Source: Actinomycetota bacterium
GTDB lineage: Bacteria > Actinomycetota > Actinomycetes > Nanopelagicales > Nanopelagicaceae
Direction of reading: 5' to 3'
Length of the DNA: 38,425 bases
Assembly (NCBI GenBank): GCA_016870815.1
Contig: VGAI01000007.1
Coordinates: 1 to 38,425, forward strand
Shown here: positions 23,313 to 33,641 of the stretch, piece after piece
Numbering within the stretch: the first letter of the stretch is position 1
How the letters are laid out: each line of letters begins with the position of its first letter
Notes under the pieces: model-generated
Told to the model about the DNA's origin: nothing
Seen by the model: only the letters and a program-made list of their open reading frames with translations
The model's database searches: none
Made by a program: the position numbers and the translations under genes

Positions 23313-23627
23313 ATGCTCAAACCCTCGACCGGAGATGTCAATCCGCGGCGTGATGGAAGTTATCGAGAGACTGGTCCCAGTGTTCAGTTAGGAAGTGGGG
23401 AGATCCTTGAACTGTCTTGGCAGGAGCGAGCTCTCTGTGCTCAGACCGATCCAGAAGCTTTCTTCCCTGAAAAGGGTGGCTCAACCCGCGAAGCAAAGCG
23501 CGTCTGTATGTCATGCGAAGTTCGAGCGGAGTGTCTCGAATATGCCTTGGCACATGATGAACGTTTTGGAATTTGGGGCGGGCTCTCCGAGCGCGAACGT
23601 CGTCGCCTCAAGCGCAGACCCGCGTAA
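23313..23627 (+). CDS. whiB: WhiB2-type (WhmD) iron-sulfur regulator
   Basis: A Wbl protein: a [4Fe-4S] transcription regulator that binds the primary sigma factor and controls septation and division genes. The 104-residue product has four cluster cysteines, Cys42, Cys65, Cys68 and Cys74 (ALCAQTDPEAFFPEKGG, VCMSCEVRAEC), the turn GIWGG at 86-90, and the basic C-terminal LSERERRRLKRRPA. I chose ATG 23313, with GGGAG 10 bases ahead; a TTG at 23286 would add nine residues but lies inside the 5' hairpin. The gene sits between manC and GT2 as in other Actinobacteria. It has its own strong promoter. Confidence 0.94.
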   Translation: MLKPSTGDVNPRRDGSYRETGPSVQLGSGEILELSWQERALCAQTDPEAFFPEKGGSTREAKRVCMSCEVRAECLEYALAHDERFGIWGGLSERERRRLKRRPA

Positions 23628-23687
23628 CGCTCGAACTCCTCGCCACTCACTCGATCTTCTTCTGACTTCAATCGGTGTAGGTCACCG

Positions 23688-26600
23688 ATGATTCGTGTTA
23701 CCGCGATCCTTGTCTCTCATGACGGTGCAACATGGTTGCCACAGACCGTCGCTGCCCTCGCATCGCAGAGTCATCCGATTGATCGAATCGTTGCAGTTGA
23801 TACTGGTTCTACGGATGATTCAGTTCGCTTACTGCGAAGCGCAGGGATACATGTCATCCAGACGACACGTGGCATGGGTTTTGGCGAAGCAGTTCAGCTC
23901 GCTGTTGATGCGACTCCCGCTTTCGTTGCGACAGAGCCAAAAGGCAAGAGCGCTTCTTCCGCTTCTCAATCTACTTTGCCAGCAGTGCAAGAGTGGCTTT
24001 GGATCGTGCATGATGATTGCGCACCTGCAAAAGATGCCCTCGAGCGTCTTCTCGCTGGGGTAAAAGAGAAGCCACAAGTCGCTCTTGCTGGACCGAAGTT
24101 GCGTGGTTGGCACAATCGCAAGCACTTGCTGGAGTTGGGCGTCAGTATCGCCACAAATGGCGCCAGGTGGACCGGGTTGGAATATCGCGAACAGGATCAG
24201 GGTCAGCACGATGACGAGCGTGATGTCCTAGCTGTAAGCACCGCCGCCATGTTGATTCGCCGTGAAGTATTCACCGAGCTTGGCGGTTTCGATCCCAAGC
24301 TCTCGCTCTTTCGTGATGATGTAGATCTTGGCTGGCGTGTGCGGGCAGCGGGACATTCAGTTGTCGCAGTCCCTGAGGCGATCGCCTATCACGGTGAAGC
24401 GGCATCAAATGAGCGACGTTCCATTGATGTGGACGATGCCCTTCTACACCGTCCACTTCTATTAGATCGAAGGCATGCTGCTTATGTACTTCTAGCCAAT
24501 GCGTCGTTGATCTATCTGCCCATCCTCGCTCTCCAGCTATTGCTTAGTGCCCTCGTACGCTCGATCGGATATCTCATCGCCAAACTTCCTGGTTATGCCC
24601 TCGATGAATTGGCAGCAGTTGCACTAGTCCTTATCAAGCCGCAAGAGATCTTTGCCGCACGAAAGGTGCGGCGAGGTCAACGCCTTCTTGCAGGGTCAGC
24701 GATTAGATCTTTCCTTCCACCACGGGGTATTCAATTTCGCCTCGCTTTCGAAAGGGCGAGAAATGCACTGGAGCGCTATCTCGCTCGGCGAATCCCGTTT
24801 CAAATACTGCCGAACGAGCCCGAGAGATCAGTCCTGGATATTGATGACGAAAAGCTTGAAGAGGAAGAGATATTCACCGAGCGGAAATCAACGCTTCGCA
24901 CTCTCTTCACTCGACCGCTCTTTCTCTTCTCGCTCGCAGTTCTCTTTTTAACCCTAATCGCTTCAAGAAATCGTCTTGGTGCTATCGAGGGAGGGGCGCT
25001 GCTCCAATCGCCATCGAGTGGGATGGATTTGATCAGTAAGTATTTTGAGTCCTGGCACCCGATCGCTCTTGGTTCAAGCGCTAATACGCCGACCTGGATT
25101 GCTGTAGTGGGATTGGCTTCAGGGCTACTGCTTGGGAACTTGAAGCTAATGATTACCCTCTTTTTCTATGCTGCGATTCCACTGACGCTCTGGATCGGAT
25201 ATCGATTCGCAAAGGGATTTACTACCTCCACATTGATTGCACTTGCGGCGGCGAGTGCCTATGCATTCTCGCCACCGATACTTCATGCCGTCACCCATGG
25301 CTTGATAGGAACGCTGGTCATCGCCTTGATAACTCCTCTCTTGTTCAAGTCGATGATGGGCGCAAGTGCGATTGAGACTCTGAGCTGGCGCGCAGTAGCA
25401 GCCCATGCACTCCTCTACTCAATTGCCCTTGCCTTCTCGCCGCCAGCATTCATAGTCCTTACATCCTGGCACTTTCTTCTTTCGATGATGCAAACCCTTG
25501 GTGAGTTCGGTAAAAGATTGAGGGGCGATCGAGAAGATCTCCAGCTTGTGCTTGCCAGAGTTGTGAAGCGATCTCTGATCTTGGTTGGTGCGATCGCAAT
25601 CAATGTCCCGTGGTCACTTGAACTTTTGGCTCATCCTTCGCGCGCTCTCCTTGAGCCTGGAGTAAGCCTCGATGGTGCAAATGGTCTTCTCCTGCTCTTT
25701 GGCAATCCCGGTCTCAGCCTTGCGACACTCTCGGCCGCACCGATAATCATGATCATTGCTCTCTTTCGACGGGACTGCCGACAGTTCGCGCTGATTGCGC
25801 TCTTCATCTCTTCCATCACAGCCTTGTTCTCACTCTTTTCGATTGCAGGTCATGGAAGTAGCCAATTGATCTCACCTTCACTCGGTGGCGCGACAACTCT
25901 CTTCATTGCAGCTTCGATCATTGCCGGAATTAGGCTTCTTGAACTTGTCTTGCCTCAGATTCGTGACTCTGCACTCAACTTCAGACACTTTGCGGCGGCC
26001 GCAATTGCGATCTCTGTCTTGCTCACCTCACTCTCTTCCATCATCTGGTGGTTGGGTCCAGGTGCAGGAGGACCTGTGAAGAGTGAGGAGACTTTCGCAG
26101 TCCCAGCATTCATCATCGCTAATGCGACGACACAGGAGCGATACAAGTCTCTGCTGATACGCGAACGTGAGGGACGTTTGCTCTACTGGGTGGTTCGCGA
26201 CAAACCATTGGAGATCGGTGATTCCGATATCGTCTATGGAAGCAGTGAGCCAATCGAAGAAGCTGTCGCGGGATTAGTCACGGGGGCTGGAATTGAAAGT
26301 AGTTCGATTCTTGGTGACTATGGAATTCGATACCTATTCTTGACTCAACCAGTGAACAAGTCCCTTGCTCGGACCATTGATGGAATCGGAGGGTTCACTC
26401 GCGCTAGCTCTACCGATGCAGGCGTGGTCTGGAAGGTAGTTGGAGCATCCTCGCGAATCTCGCTCTTGCCTGATGTTGATGGCGATGCAGCTACCGAGCT
26501 TTCCATTTCGCTGGGAAGTGATGAGGTGGCAGCAGAAGGAACAATTACTCGACCCGGCATCGTGACCATCGCCGAACGCTTTGACGATCGCTGGCGGATG

Positions 26601-26828
26601 TTGGTCAATAACAATCGAGTCGAGTTAACCCGAGGTGTCTCTGGTCTGCCGCAATTTGAAGTCACCGAAGCGTTCCTTGTCGAAGGGGGAGATTTCATCA
26701 TCTATCACGACGGCACTTCTCGACGTGGCTGGCTCTCACTGCAATTCATTGCTTTTGCCACCTTTGCCATCCTTGCTCTTCCGTCAAGGCGCCGACGAAG
26801 TGATGTGCCGATAGAGGAATTGTCATGA
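23688..26828 (+). CDS. Large GT2 glycosyltransferase with multi-helix membrane domain
   Basis: A 1046-residue membrane enzyme. Residues 1-260 form a GT2 catalytic domain: VTAILVSHDGATWLPQTVAAL, AVDTGSTDDSV, WIVHDDCAP (DXD-like), and GGFDPKLSLFRDDVDLGWRVRAAGH. About a dozen membrane helices follow, between roughly 268 and 815, then an extracytoplasmic domain of about 200 residues and a last helix (GWLSLQFIAFATFAILALP) with a basic tail. In Actinobacteria this gene is fixed between whiB and the DUF5719 gene. It overlaps the latter by 4 bp. It presumably adds sugar to a lipid-linked or surface acceptor. Donor and product are unknown. A Lys/Ser-rich insert sits near residue 80. Confidence 0.88.
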   Translation: MIRVTAILVSHDGATWLPQTVAALASQSHPIDRIVAVDTGSTDDSVRLLRSAGIHVIQTTRGMGFGEAVQLAVDATPAFVATEPKGKSASSASQSTLPAVQEWLWIVHDDCAPAKDALERLLAGVKEKPQVALAGPKLRGWHNRKHLLELGVSIATNGARWTGLEYREQDQGQHDDERDVLAVSTAAMLIRREVFTELGGFDPKLSLFRDDVDLGWRVRAAGHSVVAVPEAIAYHGEAASNERRSIDVDDALLHRPLLLDRRHAAYVLLANASLIYLPILALQLLLSALVRSIGYLIAKLPGYALDELAAVALVLIKPQEIFAARKVRRGQRLLAGSAIRSFLPPRGIQFRLAFERARNALERYLARRIPFQILPNEPERSVLDIDDEKLEEEEIFTERKSTLRTLFTRPLFLFSLAVLFLTLIASRNRLGAIEGGALLQSPSSGMDLISKYFESWHPIALGSSANTPTWIAVVGLASGLLLGNLKLMITLFFYAAIPLTLWIGYRFAKGFTTSTLIALAAASAYAFSPPILHAVTHGLIGTLVIALITPLLFKSMMGASAIETLSWRAVAAHALLYSIALAFSPPAFIVLTSWHFLLSMMQTLGEFGKRLRGDREDLQLVLARVVKRSLILVGAIAINVPWSLELLAHPSRALLEPGVSLDGANGLLLLFGNPGLSLATLSAAPIIMIIALFRRDCRQFALIALFISSITALFSLFSIAGHGSSQLISPSLGGATTLFIAASIIAGIRLLELVLPQIRDSALNFRHFAAAAIAISVLLTSLSSIIWWLGPGAGGPVKSEETFAVPAFIIANATTQERYKSLLIREREGRLLYWVVRDKPLEIGDSDIVYGSSEPIEEAVAGLVTGAGIESSSILGDYGIRYLFLTQPVNKSLARTIDGIGGFTRASSTDAGVVWKVVGASSRISLLPDVDGDAATELSISLGSDEVAAEGTITRPGIVTIAERFDDRWRMLVNNNRVELTRGVSGLPQFEVTEAFLVEGGDFIIYHDGTSRRGWLSLQFIAFATFAILALPSRRRRSDVPIEELS

Positions 26829-28147
26829 GCGCTGATCGCATGAGCCAGAGTGCGCCGCTTCGATATTGGCGGGTGCAAAGCGCACTGCTTTTGATTGGAT
26901 CACTTCTCATCTCAACGGTTGCCTGGAGGCAGAGCGATCCAAGCGCTCGCGTCGAGCGCACCGCATCTATCCCTGCGACTGTCTGTCCAAATCTCGGTGG
27001 CGATGCAAGGACGGTGGCGCTCTTGCCGAGTGCGGCGACGAAGATCAAAGATGCAAAGAGTCGAAAGATCAACTTCGCCAAGGCAAAGAGCAATCCTTAT
27101 CTACTCTCGAGCGGCTCAATAGTCGTCGCAGGTAGTGAGGTCTCCTCGACCGTGATTAGATCTCGTGCGGGCAAGTACACCTCCGCAACTACTTGTCTCA
27201 TCGGCTCTGGAGATCAATGGTTTGTCGGAGGAAGCGGTGGCCTTGGATCGACTGCGCGAATCTTGGTCATCAACTCAGGGCTCAGCACTTCCACGATTGA
27301 GATTCGCTCCTTTGGCGAGTCAGGAAAAACGGGCGAGAAAGTCATTGCTCTCCCTGCTGTCTCGCAGCGGGAGGTGCGAGTCGATTCTCTTGCACCAGGG
27401 GAAGGGGTCGTTGCGCTCGAAGTGATTACCCGTTCAGGAAGAGTGAGCGCATTTCTCTTCGATCAGCGAGGTCGGGGTTTGAATTCCCTTGGCGCTGATT
27501 TCGTCTCATCAGGTGAAGCGAGTCAACGATTGGTGATCACTGCGATACCGGTTCGCCATCGTGGTTCAGCTATCCAGACGCATCAATTACATCTCATTGC
27601 AACAGGCGCACGATCGGCTGTCGTTGATGTCGAATTGGTTAGCGATGGCAGTCGTTTCACACCGGTAGGACTCTCTGATCGCACCATCGAGAGCGAACGT
27701 GTGACCTCGCTTCGATTGCCGAAGGAGCTCGGCAAACGTCCGGCAACTTTGATTGTCACATCGACCGAACCGATTGCGGGATCGGTCTACAGCAGCACGG
27801 GAAGAGAATTCGCTTGGTCCACTCCATCGATCTCGCTCAAAGGAGTGGGGTGGAATGTTGGTGGATTGGAGCCGACCATCACGATGGTGGGCAAAACCGT
27901 GAGAGTGAAAGCTCTGGTCAAACTGCGCAATGGAAAGACCCTCACGAAGAATCTCAATGGTGCCGAGGTCTTGCAGTGGAAGGTGCCGCCCAATTCGCGA
28001 TTGATCGAGTTAAGTGGTCTCGATTCGATTCACTTTGGCGCAACGTGGTCGAGCAGTGATGGGTTCACGAGTATTCCACTCAATCCAGGGACTGAACTCG
28101 AACGAGCGACGACACCAACATTTGATCTCGGCGCGCTCTTCGGTTGA
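26825..28147 (+). CDS. DUF5719 family exported protein
   Basis: A 440-residue protein with a single N-terminal membrane anchor or signal (RVQSALLLIGSLLISTVAW at about 17-35) and an extracytoplasmic, beta-rich body. Visible family features include ATTCLIGSGDQWFVGGSGGLGSTARILVINSG and the repeated beta-strand pairs with the RVDSLAPGEGVVALEV segment; two cysteines could form a disulfide. It starts within the stop of the large GT2 gene (ATGA) and is always its neighbour in related genomes, so the two probably work together at the envelope. No enzyme motif is visible and the function is unknown. Confidence 0.8.
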   Translation: MSADRMSQSAPLRYWRVQSALLLIGSLLISTVAWRQSDPSARVERTASIPATVCPNLGGDARTVALLPSAATKIKDAKSRKINFAKAKSNPYLLSSGSIVVAGSEVSSTVIRSRAGKYTSATTCLIGSGDQWFVGGSGGLGSTARILVINSGLSTSTIEIRSFGESGKTGEKVIALPAVSQREVRVDSLAPGEGVVALEVITRSGRVSAFLFDQRGRGLNSLGADFVSSGEASQRLVITAIPVRHRGSAIQTHQLHLIATGARSAVVDVELVSDGSRFTPVGLSDRTIESERVTSLRLPKELGKRPATLIVTSTEPIAGSVYSSTGREFAWSTPSISLKGVGWNVGGLEPTITMVGKTVRVKALVKLRNGKTLTKNLNGAEVLQWKVPPNSRLIELSGLDSIHFGATWSSSDGFTSIPLNPGTELERATTPTFDLGALFG

Positions 28148-28162
28148 TTCCCTTCGCTCTAC

Positions 28163-28168
28163 TAGGCT
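28163..28168 (+). promoter_or_regulatory. -10 element TAGGCT of the DUF3499 gene
   Basis: TAGGCT lies 57 bases before the ATG at 28226. Unlike the leaderless genes here, this one would have a leader of about 50 bases with a GAGGAAG ribosome site. No clear -35 is seen. Confidence 0.35.
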
Positions 28169-28225
28169 CCCAATCCGTAGTTGATTTCTTTTGGTGGTGA
28201 CGTCCCAGTCCGGGAAGAGGAAGTG

Positions 28226-28579
28226 ATGAGTAGAGTCGCAGGTGTGAGAAGGTGTTCGCGGACCTCATGCAACGAACGTGCTGTTGCGATTCTCTCCTAC
28301 AACTACGGCGATCAAATCGCACAGCTCTCTCCGATTCAAGGATTTGTCGAACCGCATACTTACGACTTATGTCTTCGTCATAGCCAATCACTCAAAGTCC
28401 CGCTCGGCTGGAAGATCATCATCAATGAGATTTCTGACCAACCAGTAGCTTCCAATGAGGACTTCAATGAGATCGCCAATGCAGTACGTGGCGTTCTCGA
28501 GGATGATTCAGATGCGCAAGGATCAGATGCGAATCTTCAACCAGAGTTGAGAAGACGCGGACACCTTCGAGCCCTCTAG
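28226..28579 (+). CDS. DUF3499 family protein
   Basis: A 117-residue actinobacterial protein of unknown function. The start is ATG 28226 with GAGGAAG just ahead. The family core is clear: RRCSRTSCNERAVAILSYNY, then FVEPHTYDLCLRHSQSLKVPLGW. Three of the cysteines (two in CSRTSC, one in DLC) and the following His suggest a small metal site. The C-terminal third is acidic and poorly conserved. It stands between the DUF5719 gene and phosphomannomutase, its usual place in this gene series. Confidence 0.88.
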   Translation: MSRVAGVRRCSRTSCNERAVAILSYNYGDQIAQLSPIQGFVEPHTYDLCLRHSQSLKVPLGWKIIINEISDQPVASNEDFNEIANAVRGVLEDDSDAQGSDANLQPELRRRGHLRAL

Positions 28580-28615
28580 AATTCGTAGAACTGCTAGGGA
28601 AGAAGTTAGGGACTC

Positions 28616-29992
28616 ATGATCAAGCCTGCGACCCTTGATCGCATCATCAAGGCATATGACATTCGTGGTCTCGTCGGTTCTGAGATCAATGAGGAATTCG
28701 CCTTCGCAGCAGGAAGTGCCTTCGCGCGATTCATCGAGATGGAACGTGAACCCGGAAAAGTCGTCATTGGTGAGGATATGCGCCCATCTTCTTCACCGCT
28801 TGCCGATGCATTCTCAGATGGAATCAATAGCCAAGGACTTGATGTCATCCGTATTGGTTTGGCTTCGACCGATCAACTTTATTTTGCCTCGGGCCATCTT
28901 GCCCTTCCTGGTGCCATGTTTACCGCTAGCCATAATCCCGCCGAATATAACGGGATAAAACTCTGTCGCTCTGGCGCGAGGCCGATCAGTCAAGAATCTG
29001 GACTTGGCTGGATCAAGAGCGCTATTCGCGAGGGCACACCAATCGTCAATCGACCACCTGGACGCAGTGATAGTCAAGACTTTCTGCACGATTATGTCGA
29101 CTTCCTCTTCTCGCTCTTTGAGATCGACTTTTCGAAGGGGAGACGATTGCGCCTTGTGATTGACGCTGGAAATGGGATGGCAGGGCATACCGCACCGAAG
29201 GTATTCGATCGAATATCGGGCGAGCTCTTTCCCCTCTATTTCGAACTGGATGGGACTTTCCCCAATCATGAAGCCAATCCAATCGAGCCCTCCAATCTGG
29301 TTGACCTTCAAGATGCAGTAAGAAGGAACGAGGCAGACCTTGGTCTGGCCTTTGATGGCGATGCTGATCGCTGCTTCTTGGTTGATGAAAAAGGTGATCT
29401 GATCTCACCATCTGCTCTTACCGCACTTATAGCGGCACAAGAATTAGCGAAGAGTCCTGGGGCGAAGATCATCTACAACTTGATCTGCTCCCGTTCGGTA
29501 CCAGAAGTGATCAACGAGAGTGGTGGTTCTGGTATTCGAAGTCGCGTCGGACATTCCTATATCAAGAAGTTGATGGCAGAGAACAAAGCGATTTTTGGTG
29601 GTGAGCACTCTGGACATTTCTATTTCGAGAAGTTCTGGAATGCAGACTCTGGAATGCTTGCTGCGCTCTATGCAATTGCTGCCTTGAAGGCAACACGAAA
29701 GAGCATGAGCCAGATACTCACCGAATATGATCGTTATTGCCAGAGTGGAGAGATAAATAGCAAGGTGGATGATGTCGAAGGTGCGATCAACCGAATCCTG
29801 ACTACATTTCCAGAGTCATCACATCATCATGATCGATTGGATGGGCTCACTGTCGAGCCGGTCGATTCGACGCAATGGTGGTTCAATGTAAGGGCTTCTA
29901 ATACTGAACCCCTGCTCCGCCTCAATGTGGAGGCTAAGGATGAGGCGAAGATGGTCGAGATTCGAGATCAAGTCCTCGCTTTGATTCGCTAA
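28616..29992 (+). CDS. manB: Phosphomannomutase/phosphoglucomutase
   Basis: Interconverts hexose 6-phosphate and 1-phosphate, here most likely mannose, to feed ManC. The 458-residue alpha-D-phosphohexomutase has four domains: the phosphoserine loop TASHNP with Ser105, the magnesium loop DGDADR at 247-252, the sugar-specificity loop GGEHSGHFYF, and the C-terminal phosphate loop VRASNTEPLLRLNVEA. All key residues are present. The start is ATG 28616 with AGGGA five bases ahead. It precedes sahH by 69 bp, a gap that forms a potential regulatory RNA fold. Confidence 0.94.
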   Translation: MIKPATLDRIIKAYDIRGLVGSEINEEFAFAAGSAFARFIEMEREPGKVVIGEDMRPSSSPLADAFSDGINSQGLDVIRIGLASTDQLYFASGHLALPGAMFTASHNPAEYNGIKLCRSGARPISQESGLGWIKSAIREGTPIVNRPPGRSDSQDFLHDYVDFLFSLFEIDFSKGRRLRLVIDAGNGMAGHTAPKVFDRISGELFPLYFELDGTFPNHEANPIEPSNLVDLQDAVRRNEADLGLAFDGDADRCFLVDEKGDLISPSALTALIAAQELAKSPGAKIIYNLICSRSVPEVINESGGSGIRSRVGHSYIKKLMAENKAIFGGEHSGHFYFEKFWNADSGMLAALYAIAALKATRKSMSQILTEYDRYCQSGEINSKVDDVEGAINRILTTFPESSHHHDRLDGLTVEPVDSTQWWFNVRASNTEPLLRLNVEAKDEAKMVEIRDQVLALIR

Positions 29993-31344
<1,352 letters not shown>

Positions 31345-31345
<1 letters not shown>

Positions 31346-32034
31346 TGCCATCGGTTCTGGTCGTTGAGGATGATCAAGATCTCGCTGAGATGCTTGGGAT
31401 CGTCCTCAACGGAGCTGGAATCGAAGTCGATCTCGTAAGCCGTGGCGATGAGGTCATGGATGTATTTCGCAATAACCAACCAGATGTCGTTCTCTTAGAT
31501 GTGATGCTTCCTGGCCTTGATGGAGTCGAGGTCTGTAAGGCGATTCGTGAGGAGTCGCCTCGAGTACCGATCATCTTCCTCTCTGCAAAAGGTGAGACCA
31601 CTGACAAAATAAGTGGTCTCGATGCAGGAGCGGATGATTACCTCGTCAAACCGATGGAGCATTACTCAGAACTTGTCGCGAGGATCCGCGCACAACTCCG
31701 TCGAAATTCACGGCAGTTAAGTGGTGCATTGACCATGGGTGACCTCAACATTGATCTAGTCGAGCACACGGTGACCCGTGGTGGGAAAGCGATTGCATTG
31801 ACTCGACTCGAGTTTGATCTATTAGTTGCGCTCGCCAAAGAGCCTGGTCGAGTGTTCACGAGAGAAGAACTTCTCCATGAAGTCTGGGATTATCGTCACT
31901 CGTCAGATACGAGGCTAGTCAATGTCCATGTCCAACGACTTCGAGCGAAGATCGAACATGATCCAGAGAATCCGCAGTTGATCACCACCATCCGTGGCGT
32001 TGGCTACAAATCCGGCGTGCCCACAGTTCGATAG
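31345..32034 (+). CDS. mtrA: Response regulator MtrA
   Basis: An OmpR/PhoB-type regulator that in Actinobacteria controls cell-wall and division genes. The 229-residue protein has a receiver domain (1-115) with acidic Glu8/Asp9/Asp10, phospho-acceptor Asp52 in LLDVMLPG, and the conserved lysine in DDYLVKP. A winged-helix domain (about 130-225) includes LTRLEFDLLVALAKEPGRVFTREELL and RLVNVHVQRLRAKIE. The ATG at 31345 is chosen because it overlaps the sahH stop (TAATG) and gives the normal length; a TTG 18 bases earlier would lie within sahH. The kinase gene follows after 18 bp. Confidence 0.95.
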
Positions 32035-32052
32035 TTTCGGATCTCGATCGCG

Positions 32053-33606
32053 ATGCCAAAGCGCCTCTTCACGGCGCTGAGCCAATCCCTCGCCCTGCGA
32101 GTCGTCGTCATCGCTATCACCTTCTTCACTGTCTCTGCTGGTGTCGTGGGAACAGTGATCTTCAATCAGATTCGAGACCGAATCATCGATGATCGAATCG
32201 AAAACTCCATCAATGAAGCAACGACGACGATCGCTGCCGCTGAATTCCGCTTCTCCATCGTCCAGGGAACTGATACCGCTATCTTGGAGCGGACTTTCAA
32301 TGATGTTCTGGAACTTGGTAATACTCCAGGGGCGCTTCTCTTTGGCAGAGAGATTGCCCTTGTTAAAAGCCCTGGCAATGAGATAGCGACTCTAGATTTC
32401 ACTCGTACATCTAACTTTCTCAAGCTCACCTCGATTCCTTCGGATCTCCGGGCTGATCTGGTCGACTCGACAGAGGTGAAGTGGCGACTTACCGAGATCA
32501 CCTATCTCAGTGGCCGTTCATTCCCTGGCGTTGCGATAGGAAGGAAAATTTTGGTTCAAGGTGCCGGGCCATATGAGATGTACGTCTTCTTCTCCTTCAA
32601 AGGCCAACAAGATTCCATTGACATTGTGGCGCGGGGTCTACTGATTGCAGGAATCTTGGTCTTCCTCCTCATCCTTGGTATCGCTGCGCTCATCGTGAGG
32701 CGAGTGGTAGAGCCAATACGCAAAATCGCCTCGACTGCTGAATCGTTCACGAGTGGGGATTTCTCCAAACGTGTTGAGGTTGAAGGTGCCGATGAGATTG
32801 CAGCGCTGGGTCGGTCATTCAATGAGATGGCATTCTCTATCCAGCAACAGATTTCACGGCTTGAGAATCTCTCAAGAATGCAGCAGAGATTCGTATCTGA
32901 TGTCTCTCATGAGTTGCGCAATCCACTGACCACGGTACGCATGGCCTCTGAAGTCATCCTTGCGGCAAAGCATGGTTTTGACCCAACAGTCGCACGAAGT
33001 GCCGAGATCTTGATGACGCAGATAACTCGATTCGATCAACTTCTCACTGATTTGCTTGAAGTAAGTAGATTCGATGCCGCAGTCGCGACCCTTGCTTCGG
33101 AGCCGATTGACCTTGCCGGGCTCCTTCGCGAGACCATTGATGAGTTTGATATTCGTAGCACCCGTGTAGAGATTCGATTGGTGCCAGCAAGCGCTTCCAC
33201 AGTAGCTGCGGGGGATGCTCGGCGAGTCAAACGGATCATGAGAAATCTCTTGAGCAATGCACTCGACCATGGTGAGGGCAAGGAGATTTTGGTGACAATC
33301 GAGCGAAAAGAGAGCAGCGTCGATATCGGATTTCGCGATTTTGGCATTGGCCTTGAACCAGAACAATTCGATCGAGTCTTCGAGCGATTCTGGCGAGCCG
33401 ATGCATCCAGGTCGCGAGAGCGAGGTGGCACAGGGCTTGGACTGGCAATCGCACGTGAGGATACGAAACTTCATGGGGGATCTATCCGTGTATTTGGGGA
33501 ACCAGGAAGAGGAGCGCTTTTCATCGTCACGCTCCCGATTGCCTCAGGTCAACCAATCTCTGATTCCCCAACCGATCTTCGTGCACAGTTCGACTCGTTG
33601 GGTTGA
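32053..33606 (+). CDS. mtrB: Sensor histidine kinase MtrB
   Basis: Membrane sensor that phosphorylates MtrA. The 517-residue protein has two membrane helices (about 12-38 and 192-215) around an extracytoplasmic sensor domain, a HAMP domain (RRVVEPIRKIASTAESFTSG), a HisKA domain with phospho-acceptor His286 in SDVSHELRNP, and a HATPase domain with N box NLLSNALDH, G1 DFGIGL, F box ERFWRAD and G2 GTGLGLAIA. All catalytic features are intact. No lipoprotein gene lpqB follows, although it is usually the third member of this operon. Confidence 0.95.
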   Translation: MPKRLFTALSQSLALRVVVIAITFFTVSAGVVGTVIFNQIRDRIIDDRIENSINEATTTIAAAEFRFSIVQGTDTAILERTFNDVLELGNTPGALLFGREIALVKSPGNEIATLDFTRTSNFLKLTSIPSDLRADLVDSTEVKWRLTEITYLSGRSFPGVAIGRKILVQGAGPYEMYVFFSFKGQQDSIDIVARGLLIAGILVFLLILGIAALIVRRVVEPIRKIASTAESFTSGDFSKRVEVEGADEIAALGRSFNEMAFSIQQQISRLENLSRMQQRFVSDVSHELRNPLTTVRMASEVILAAKHGFDPTVARSAEILMTQITRFDQLLTDLLEVSRFDAAVATLASEPIDLAGLLRETIDEFDIRSTRVEIRLVPASASTVAAGDARRVKRIMRNLLSNALDHGEGKEILVTIERKESSVDIGFRDFGIGLEPEQFDRVFERFWRADASRSRERGGTGLGLAIAREDTKLHGGSIRVFGEPGRGALFIVTLPIASGQPISDSPTDLRAQFDSLG

Positions 33607-33641
33607 TTGACTCAACCAGCTAGCCGTTTCACTGGTTGAGT
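33601..33641 (+). promoter_or_regulatory. Overlapping exclusive hairpins at the mtrB-comF junction
   Basis: GGTTGA (33601-33606) pairs with TCAACC (33612-33617), or ACTCAACCA (33610-33618) pairs with TGGTTGAGT (33633-33641). The shared middle arm means only one can form. The second stem includes the first two bases of the comF GTG start. There is no T-run, so a plain terminator is unlikely. Confidence 0.45.
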
